11,438 nt of DNA, from the NCBI GenBank assembly GCA_002435785.1, contig DIUC01000031.1, forward strand, positions 13,337 to 24,774, in the 5' to 3' direction. Below are positions 6,223 to 11,438 of the stretch, in pieces. Below the pieces are notes generated by a model. The model saw only the letters and a list, made by a program, of their open reading frames with translations, had not been told where the DNA came from and ran no database searches. Each line of letters starts with the position of its first letter. Positions within the stretch are counted from its first letter, which is position 1. A program made the position numbers and the translations under genes. Origin of the DNA: Saprospiraceae bacterium UBA6168 (lineage in GTDB: Bacteria; Bacteroidota; Bacteroidia; Chitinophagales; Saprospiraceae).

Positions 6223-6290
6223 TGCCAAGATAATCCAACCGATTGCATTGAAGTATCTAACAACAGGAGCAGTTCCGAGCGATAGCCTTG
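6223..6290 (+). promoter_or_regulatory. Degenerate promoter-like module, copy 3 (upstream of second OmpA gene)
   Basis: The 21 nt from 6223 match the first repeat of copy 2 at 16 positions, with CAACCGATTGCA (6236-6247) identical. The second repeat (TGCATTGAAGTATCTAAC, from 6244) aligns with TGCAACGAATCTATAAC if one base is inserted. TAGCCTTG at 6283-6290 fits TAnnTTTG except one base and lies 39 nt after the second repeat start, against 38 in copies 1 and 2. A GCAGGAC/GTCCTGC hairpin (6196-6202/6219-6225) overlaps its upstream edge. The predicted leader is only about 20 nt. Confidence 0.4.
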
Positions 6291-6315
6291 AGAACCTGCT
6301 CATCAACGATGTGCC

Positions 6316-7914
6316 ATGACATATCATGCCCTTTTATTTGCCATTGGGTTGCTGCCTTGTTTTGCGGCAGCCCAAAATGAACCCAAGTCTTTGACGGGTT
6401 TGCCCAATTCGTTTAGCCCATGGAGCGGAGGGGTGTTTGTTGGCCATTCAAATTATTGGGGAGATTTGGTAACGGGCTACCCCTTCTTTGCGAATAGCGA
6501 CCCGGCTTTTGGGGTCATGGTCAACTACCAGGTATCACCAAGGCTTGGCGTCAGGGGAAGCCTGAACTATGGCAAGCTAAAGGGAATGGGCAATATTGCA
6601 GGTAGCCAGGCGAGTTTCAAGCGTACCGTTTCAGAACTTTCGTTGTTGCTTGAGTATGATTTTTTGGGCAAGCGGCGCTTCGGTGGCAGTACGCTCCGAC
6701 GAACTTTATCGCCCTATTTGGTAGGTGGTTTTCTGGGCATAGGATATGGTGCTCCGCAATATTCCGATGAATTGATGGATGGCAGTAAAATCAGCTCTGC
6801 ACTGCCTTTTGGCCTTGGCGTCCGCTATGACATCAACAGCCGCTGCTATGTAGCAGTGGAGCATGTTACGAGGTTATTGTTCAATGGCAACATGGACGGT
6901 ATCATCAGAACAGGCCCTGGTGCCCGAAATACCGACTTCTATAATTTTGCTGGGGTTCGGCTTTGCTTCAGCTTTGGCTCCAATGACCCCGACCACGACG
7001 ATTTTATTGGCAATGATGACGAGTGTCCGACCATAGCAGGCACCCTCAAAGGCTGCCCTGACAGCGATGGCGACAAAATACCGGACAAGGACGACGCCTG
7101 TCCTGAAACAGCAGGGAAAAAACGCTTTGATGGTTGCGTGGACACGGACGGCGACGGTATTCCAGACCCAGCAGACAAATGTGCCTATGAAAAGGGGCTT
7201 CGACGGCATTCCGGTTGCCCCGATACCGACAATGACCAGATTATTGACAAAGATGACCTTTGTCCAACCGTGATTGGAATCCCATCCATGCAAGGCTGCC
7301 CGGACGCTGACCGTGACCAAATTACTGACAGCAAGGATAAATGCCCGGACGACCCTGGCCCACAAATATTGGATGGCTGCCCGGACAGCGACAAAGATGG
7401 CCTGCCTGACCATAAAGATGACTGCCCGAACGTCCCCGGTCTGAAAGGATTCAACGGTTGCCCTGACACGGACGGCGACGGCGTGGCAGACCCAAAAGAC
7501 AAGTGCCCGAACTTGAAAGGCCCTGTCAGCCAACAGGGTTGCCCAGAAATCGGGGCCGCTGACAAGGAGGTATTGGACAAGGCGATGCGCAACGTTATGT
7601 TTCGGACTGGCAGCGCTGAGTTGTTGCCTGCCTCCAAAACGTACCTTGACCAAATTGCGGAGGTCATGTTGCGTTACAGTGGTTTCAAACTTTCCATTGA
7701 CGGTTATACCGACAATGCAGGCCCTGCCGCTGCGGGTCAATCGCAGGCGGAAGCCCGTGCAAGGGCTTGCTATGACTACCTTACAAGCATCGGTGTGCGG
7801 GTGGAACTGATGTCATATACTGGCCACGGCCCGACCAACCCAATCGGTGACAACAAAACCGAGGAAGGCCGCCTCAAAAACAGGCGGGTGGAGTTCACGC
7901 TGAAACCCCAGTAA
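6316..7914 (+). CDS. OmpA-family protein with N-terminal beta-barrel and TSP3 repeats
   Basis: 532 residues, the usual architecture for Bacteroidota OmpA-like proteins. Signal peptide MTYHALLFAIGLLPCFAAA with cleavage before Gln20; porin-like barrel about residues 32-220 with alternating aromatic strands (GGVFVGHSNYWGDL, FGVMVNYQVSPRLGVRG, LSPYLVGGFLGIGYG, ALPFGLGVRYDI, FAGVRLCFSFG); seven TSP3 calcium-binding repeats from about 225 to 411; OmpA C-terminal domain (about 415-532) with Asp466 and Arg481 at the peptidoglycan-binding positions and terminal NRRVEFTL. One TSP3 unit has lost its usual CP (DKCAYEKG) and another ends GCV instead of GCP. It should link the outer membrane to peptidoglycan, with Ca2+ stiffening the connector. 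It is a tandem paralogue of the 3289 gene but lacks the Cys-bounded helical repeats. The downstream DUF4349 gene starts 88 nt later with no terminator seen, so read-through is possible. Confidence 0.93.
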   Translation: MTYHALLFAIGLLPCFAAAQNEPKSLTGLPNSFSPWSGGVFVGHSNYWGDLVTGYPFFANSDPAFGVMVNYQVSPRLGVRGSLNYGKLKGMGNIAGSQASFKRTVSELSLLLEYDFLGKRRFGGSTLRRTLSPYLVGGFLGIGYGAPQYSDELMDGSKISSALPFGLGVRYDINSRCYVAVEHVTRLLFNGNMDGIIRTGPGARNTDFYNFAGVRLCFSFGSNDPDHDDFIGNDDECPTIAGTLKGCPDSDGDKIPDKDDACPETAGKKRFDGCVDTDGDGIPDPADKCAYEKGLRRHSGCPDTDNDQIIDKDDLCPTVIGIPSMQGCPDADRDQITDSKDKCPDDPGPQILDGCPDSDKDGLPDHKDDCPNVPGLKGFNGCPDTDGDGVADPKDKCPNLKGPVSQQGCPEIGAADKEVLDKAMRNVMFRTGSAELLPASKTYLDQIAEVMLRYSGFKLSIDGYTDNAGPAAAGQSQAEARARACYDYLTSIGVRVELMSYTGHGPTNPIGDNKTEEGRLKNRRVEFTLKPQ

Positions 7915-8002
7915 GGCTTGCATCAAGTGGTAGCTCAAAAATAATAGGCGGCTTATGTCTTTTTGTGAGGAAACTGCATCTATCCCCAAAATCAATTTCC
8001 TT

Positions 8003-8923
8003 ATGAAAAAATCCATCATCGTTTTCGCCATTTTCCAGCTACTGCTACTTGCCACTGCCTGCCAGAATGCTGGCAATGCCGATTTTTCAAAGTCCGAACC
8101 CTCGATGACCGCCGACCAAGCAGCACCTGCCAGCGAAGGCGGGTTTTCCCAATCGGAGGAAAGTCCCCAGGATTTTGAAGAGACACCGCCACCAGCACCG
8201 CCGCAGCCGCAACAACCAAACAATCCGCCCGGCAAGCCGACCAGCCAACCTATTCCCCGCCAAATCATCAAGACCGCCAACTACCGGATACAGGTGAAGG
8301 ACGTGAACAAAAGCACCCGGAATGCCAACCAATTGGCCATCAAGCACGGCGGCTACGTTTCCGACAGCGAACTGACCAATAGCAGCTACCAAACCACCAA
8401 TGCCATCACCATCCGGGTGCCAGCCCCCCGCTTCGACTCGCTGCTCGACGACCTGGGGCAGGAGGCCATTTTCACCCAGTACAAGCGCATCAGTTCGCAG
8501 GATGTGACGGAGGAATATGTGGACATCACCACCCGGCTCAAGACCAAAATAGAAGTGCGTGACCGCTATGTGGAAATCCTGCGAACCAGGGCCAAAACGG
8601 TGAAGGACGTGCTGGATGCCGAGGAACAAATCCGCATCATACAAGAGGAAATAGAGGCCAAGGAAGGCCGCCTACGCTACCTAAAGGACCAAGTGGGCAT
8701 GAGCACCATCCGCCTCGAACTTTACCAGGAAATCGAGTTCCGGCCAGAACCGAAGGTCTTCCGGGAGTCATTTTGGGTGAAATTGGTCAGCGGCCTGAAA
8801 AACGGCTGGGAGCTGATGCAGGGCCTCGTGATTGGATTGGTGAGCATTTGGCCACTGCTGCTATTGGCCGGACTAATTTTGTGGAAGCGCAGGTGGATTT
8901 GGAGCAAGATTCGTCGGAAGTAG
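8003..8923 (+). CDS. DUF4349 domain lipoprotein
   Basis: 306 residues. The ATG at 8003 is preferred over the in-frame ATG at 7955 because it opens a lipoprotein signal (MKKSIIVFAIFQLLLLATAC, lipidated Cys20). An acidic then Pro/Gln-rich tether (about 25-80, PPPAPPQPQQPNNPP) leads to a DUF4349 domain (about 88-245): RQIIKTANYRIQVKDV, HGGYVSDSE, ITIRVPAPRFDSLLDDL, ISSQDVTEEYVDITTRL, followed by a coiled-coil arm rich in Glu/Arg (EEQIRIIQEEIEAKEGRLRYL) and MSTIRLELYQ. A C-terminal transmembrane helix (about 272-297, VIGLVSIWPLLLLAGLILW) ends in a Lys/Arg-rich tail. The family is common in Bacteroidota and Firmicutes; its biochemical role is not established. Having both a lipid anchor and a C-terminal helix suggests both ends are held in membrane, most simply the inner one. 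Confidence 0.9.
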   Translation: MKKSIIVFAIFQLLLLATACQNAGNADFSKSEPSMTADQAAPASEGGFSQSEESPQDFEETPPPAPPQPQQPNNPPGKPTSQPIPRQIIKTANYRIQVKDVNKSTRNANQLAIKHGGYVSDSELTNSSYQTTNAITIRVPAPRFDSLLDDLGQEAIFTQYKRISSQDVTEEYVDITTRLKTKIEVRDRYVEILRTRAKTVKDVLDAEEQIRIIQEEIEAKEGRLRYLKDQVGMSTIRLELYQEIEFRPEPKVFRESFWVKLVSGLKNGWELMQGLVIGLVSIWPLLLLAGLILWKRRWIWSKIRRK

Positions 8924-8945
8924 GTTGGCTGATAAGCTTTTGTAC

Positions 8946-8976
8946 AACGCCGGGGAAGTTCCGCTGCCCCGGCGTT
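8946..8976. terminator. Hairpin between convergent genes, probable bidirectional terminator
   Basis: Ten-bp perfect GC-rich stem AACGCCGGGG (8946-8955) / CCCCGGCGTT (8967-8976), 11-nt loop, placed between the stop of the DUF4349 gene (8923) and the stop of the aldehyde dehydrogenase gene (9006). Position and symmetry suit termination from both sides, though neither side has a clean T run. Confidence 0.55.
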
Positions 8977-9005
8977 CATCCGGAAAACGGCACATCGGGC
9001 CGCAG

Positions 9006-10382
9006 CTACTGCACCCAGACAGTCTTGACGTTCACGAACTCCCGGATGCCAAAGCTCGAAAGCTCACGGCCGTATCCGCTGTTGTTGATGCCACCGAACG
9101 GCAACCGAGGGTCGGACTTTACCATAGCGTTGACGAAGCAGCTTCCTGCATTCAATTTTTCCTTGGCTATCCAAAATCCCTTGTCCTCATTTTGGGTAAA
9201 AACTGCGGCACCCAAGCCAAAAGCGGTATCGTTTGCGATGCGGATGGCATCGTCCTCGTCCTGCGCCTTGATGACGGCGGCCACTGGCCCGAAAAGCTCG
9301 TCGTCGTAAGCGGGCATACCGGGCTTCACGTCGGCAAGGATGGTCGGCGGGTAAAAAGCACCGGCTCCTTTTGGGATTTTGCCGCCGAGCAGGCATTTTG
9401 CGCCAGCCTCGATGCTCCTCGTCACCTGTTCGTGCAGCTCGTCCCGGAGGTCCAGTCGAGCCATAGGCCCCATAGTCGTGGATTCCAACGAGGGGTCGCC
9501 AAAGGCCACGGCGGCCATTTTTTCCTGAAACAACTTCATGAACTTGTCATACACCTCCTTCACCACGATGAACCGCTTGGCGCTGATACAGCTTTGCCCG
9601 GCGTTCATCAAGCGGCTGCTTTTGCAGGTCTCGGCGGCAAGCTCAAGGTCAGCATCGGCCAGCACGAGGTAGGGGTCGCTGCCGCCTAGTTCGAGCACGG
9701 TTTTCTTGAGGCTTTCGCCGGCCAACTTGGCCACGCTGCGCCCGGCCGGTTCACTGCCCGTCAGCGTCACCGCCTTTACCAGCGGGTGGCGCACTATGCC
9801 CGCCACCTGTTTGGAAGTGATGTGCAGGTTGGTGAAAAGTCCCTTTGGGAAGCCCACGCTTTCAAACAGCTCCTCGATGGCGGCGGCACAGCCCGGCACG
9901 TTGGAGGCATGTTTCAGCAAGCCACCGTTGCCAGCCATAAGGGCTGGCGCTGCGAAGCGAAACACCTGCCAAAAGGGGAAGTTCCAGGGCATGACGGCCA
10001 GCACCAGCCCCAGCGGCTGGAAGGCGACAACACTGTTCTTTGCCTCCGTCAACACGACCTCGTCGGCCAGGAACTGTGCGGCGCCCTTGGCGTAAAACTC
10101 GCATACCAAAGCGCATTTTTCAACCTCGGCACGAGCGTCCTGTATGGGCTTGCCCATTTCCTCCACCATCAGCATGGCGTATTCGTCTTTTCGCTCCCGC
10201 AATGCTTGAGCAGCGGCCATCATCTGGTTTTGGCGATAGCCAAAATTGGTGCTGCACCAGCCCGCTTGTGCCTCTTGTGCGACCGCTATTTTTGCCAAAA
10301 TAGCTTTTTGGTCAAGCAGCTTGTAGCTTTTGCCGGGTTCGCCCGTGGCGGGATTGATGGATTGGAGGTGGTTTGTGGGCAT
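9006..10382 (-). CDS. sad: NAD(P)-dependent succinate-semialdehyde dehydrogenase, Sad/YneI type
   Basis: Aldehyde dehydrogenase of 458 residues, matching the length of E. coli Sad/YneI (462) and resembling it throughout (INPATGE at the N-terminus, MGKPI, ARAEVEK, GRELS.FG..EF.N..TVW at the end). It should oxidise succinate semialdehyde, or a related short aldehyde, to the acid in the cytoplasm. Motifs: PWNFP with Asn134, cofactor-binding LLKHASN with Lys157, LTGS, catalytic base Glu231 in LELGGSDPY, catalytic Cys265 in NAGQSCISAKR, and ELFGPVAAV. The start is taken as the ATG at 10382; an in-frame TTG at 10394 would add four residues. It begins 12 nt after the stop of the mechanosensitive channel gene on the same strand, so the two are probably co-transcribed. 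The family is certain; the exact substrate is inferred from resemblance to Sad. No GABA aminotransferase gene is in view. Confidence 0.92.
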   Translation of the reverse strand: MPTNHLQSINPATGEPGKSYKLLDQKAILAKIAVAQEAQAGWCSTNFGYRQNQMMAAAQALRERKDEYAMLMVEEMGKPIQDARAEVEKCALVCEFYAKGAAQFLADEVVLTEAKNSVVAFQPLGLVLAVMPWNFPFWQVFRFAAPALMAGNGGLLKHASNVPGCAAAIEELFESVGFPKGLFTNLHITSKQVAGIVRHPLVKAVTLTGSEPAGRSVAKLAGESLKKTVLELGGSDPYLVLADADLELAAETCKSSRLMNAGQSCISAKRFIVVKEVYDKFMKLFQEKMAAVAFGDPSLESTTMGPMARLDLRDELHEQVTRSIEAGAKCLLGGKIPKGAGAFYPPTILADVKPGMPAYDDELFGPVAAVIKAQDEDDAIRIANDTAFGLGAAVFTQNEDKGFWIAKEKLNAGSCFVNAMVKSDPRLPFGGINNSGYGRELSSFGIREFVNVKTVWVQ

Positions 10383-10394
10383 GATAGCTTTCAA

Positions 10395-11261
10395 TTATGG
10401 TTGTTTTTTTTGCAATTTTTTCGCAGTGACCTCGCTGAGGTCGGCGGGAAGGGCAATGTCCGCTGCCTTGAGCGCAGCCTGCATTTGATCGAATAGGCGT
10501 TGCTTCATCGTCGTGACTGGTACGGTCGTGGTAAAGGTGTTCCGCCAGTACCTTGCCACGAGCGAAATGGTGGTCGGCGACATCGGCCCATAAATCACAT
10601 CGGGCAACCTGCCTTCTTGGTGCAATATGTCCTCCGAGCGGTCCAGCACCTGTTGCATGAGCGCCAGCGCTTTTTCCAAATCGGCGCTGTAATTCAAGTG
10701 GATGATAAATTCATCCCGGAGGAACCCGTCCAAGCTGTCGTTTACCACCGGGTTTTTCACCACGTTGCTGTTGGGGATGAAAATGTCTTTCCCCTCGAAG
10801 GTTTTCAATTGGGTATCCCGCAGGTTCAGTGCCACCACCTTGCCCCGAAAGCCGCCCAGTTCCACCGTGTCGCCGATGCGGAAGGGGCGATTGAAGGCCA
10901 GCACAATGCCTGCCAGGAAGTTTTCGCCGATGTCCTTGAAGGCAAATCCCAGCACGAATGCACCCAGGCCTGCGGTGGAGAGTATACCTATGGCCACCCC
11001 GCCAAGCCCCACGATGCTCAGTGCCAAAAGAACGGCAGCAATATTGACGGCCATGCCGACCAAGTTGGAAATGAACGTCGCCAGCAGCGGGTCGTCCATC
11101 CGTTTGGTAAGGCGTTTATGGGTGAACTGTCGCATGGCACGGGCGATGAAAACCATCAGCCCCATTATCAAAAAGGCCAAGCCGAGCTTCGGGAGCAGCG
11201 CCACAAAACCGTAATAATAGGCCTGCATATTTGCGAGCAGGTCAGGCAGTAGATTTTCCAT
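10395..11261 (-). CDS. mscS: Small-conductance mechanosensitive channel (MscS family)
   Basis: 288 residues, nearly the same length as E. coli MscS (286). It should form a heptameric inner-membrane channel that opens under membrane tension and releases solutes during hypo-osmotic shock. TM1 about residues 17-42, TM2 about 60-85 and pore-lining TM3 about 88-122, with the Ala/Gly-patterned STAGLGAFVLGFAFKDIGENFLAGIVL, then the diagnostic FNRPFRIGD, the beta domain (VELGGFRGKVVALNLRDTQLKT.EGK.IFIPNS), NPVVND and the alpha/beta C-terminal domain. The tail ends ALPADLSEVTAKKLQKK rather than the usual P-F-P-Q motif. The start is the ATG at 11261, which gives a typical N-terminus; an in-frame ATG at 11324 would add 21 residues that look untypical (Cys- and Arg-rich). 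It precedes the aldehyde dehydrogenase gene by 12 nt. Confidence 0.94.
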   Translation of the reverse strand: MENLLPDLLANMQAYYYGFVALLPKLGLAFLIMGLMVFIARAMRQFTHKRLTKRMDDPLLATFISNLVGMAVNIAAVLLALSIVGLGGVAIGILSTAGLGAFVLGFAFKDIGENFLAGIVLAFNRPFRIGDTVELGGFRGKVVALNLRDTQLKTFEGKDIFIPNSNVVKNPVVNDSLDGFLRDEFIIHLNYSADLEKALALMQQVLDRSEDILHQEGRLPDVIYGPMSPTTISLVARYWRNTFTTTVPVTTMKQRLFDQMQAALKAADIALPADLSEVTAKKLQKKQP

Positions 11262-11438
11262 TTTTTGGCAGCTTATTGGTACTTGAGTACAAATGGGAAG
11301 ACGTCGTTTCTTGCAAATGCCCATTTGAGCTGGATACCTACCTGTTTATTTCTTCAGGCCAAAGGTCGGAAAATCTATAGTAAAAAGTGGGGTTGGGAGA
11401 TTCCGAATAAGCTCTAAACTCGACTTTAGCCAATTAAG
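11262..11438 (-). other. Upstream region of the channel gene
   Basis: 177 nt to the window edge, rather AT-rich toward the end. No gene is recognised. GACCTTTG on the minus strand (plus 11359-11366) is one base from TAnnTTTG but has no clear TTG partner upstream. A short GTACT/AGTAC inverted repeat lies near 11279-11290. The three-copy promoter-like module seen elsewhere is not present here. Confidence 0.3.

Noticed and set aside
7919..7965. Possible fourth promoter-like module before the DUF4349 gene (TGCATCAAGT at 7919, TCTTTTTG at 7958, 39 nt apart).
   Set aside because: The spacing fits the other three, but only the first few bases of the repeat match and the upstream partner repeat would lie inside the OmpA coding end without similarity. 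Too weak to list as a feature.
7955..8002. In-frame ATG at 7955 as the start of the DUF4349 gene.
   Set aside because: It would place 16 polar residues before a textbook lipoprotein signal; the ATG at 8003 gives a proper signal and lipobox.
11262..11324. ATG at 11324 as the start of the channel gene.
   Set aside because: The extra 21 residues are Cys/Arg/Pro-rich and unlike MscS N-termini; starting at 11261 gives the normal family length.

Overview
The window looks like chromosomal DNA of a member of the Bacteroidota, probably Saprospiria-like, though the exact lineage is an inference. The signs are a hybrid histidine kinase fused to a response regulator and an AraC-type DNA-binding domain, paired OmpA proteins with thrombospondin-type-3 calcium repeats, genes without Shine-Dalgarno sequences, and CATTTTTG/TAGCCTTG boxes resembling the Bacteroidota -7 element (TAnnTTTG). 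I see no phage, transposase, CRISPR, tRNA or rRNA gene.

Layout. 1-1562: 3' part of a hybrid two-component sensor/regulator whose 5' end lies outside the window; at three places its reading frame runs through palindromic repeat DNA. 1563-2107: gene-free stretch holding a nested inverted repeat, a 71-bp module (copy 1) that looks like a promoter, and a perfect 22-bp inverted repeat. 2108-3031: lipoprotein with an NlpE-like domain. 3032-3288: palindrome plus module copy 2. 3289-5964: large OmpA-family protein with three Cys-bounded alanine-rich helical repeats. 5965-6315: hairpin, terminator and a degenerate module copy 3. 6316-7914: second OmpA/TSP3 protein, a tandem paralogue. 8003-8923: DUF4349 lipoprotein. 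8946-8976: hairpin between convergent genes. On the minus strand, an MscS-type mechanosensitive channel (11261-10395) is followed 12 nt later by a Sad/YneI-type aldehyde dehydrogenase (10382-9006).

How it fits together. The plus-strand genes from 2108 to 8923 all encode predicted envelope proteins: two lipoproteins and two peptidoglycan-binding outer-membrane proteins. The first lipoprotein and both OmpA genes share an upstream architecture: two copies of a TGCAACGAATCTATAA-like sequence 21 bp apart, followed at constant distance by a -7-like box. This suggests one activator controls a small envelope regulon; the neighbouring AraC-type hybrid regulator is a candidate, without direct evidence. 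The minus-strand pair encodes osmotic-shock protection and aldehyde oxidation and may be co-transcribed.

Most genes are recognisable families. The points worth a second look are the in-frame palindromic insertions in the kinase, the shared promoter-like modules, and the triple Cys-bounded repeats of the first OmpA protein.
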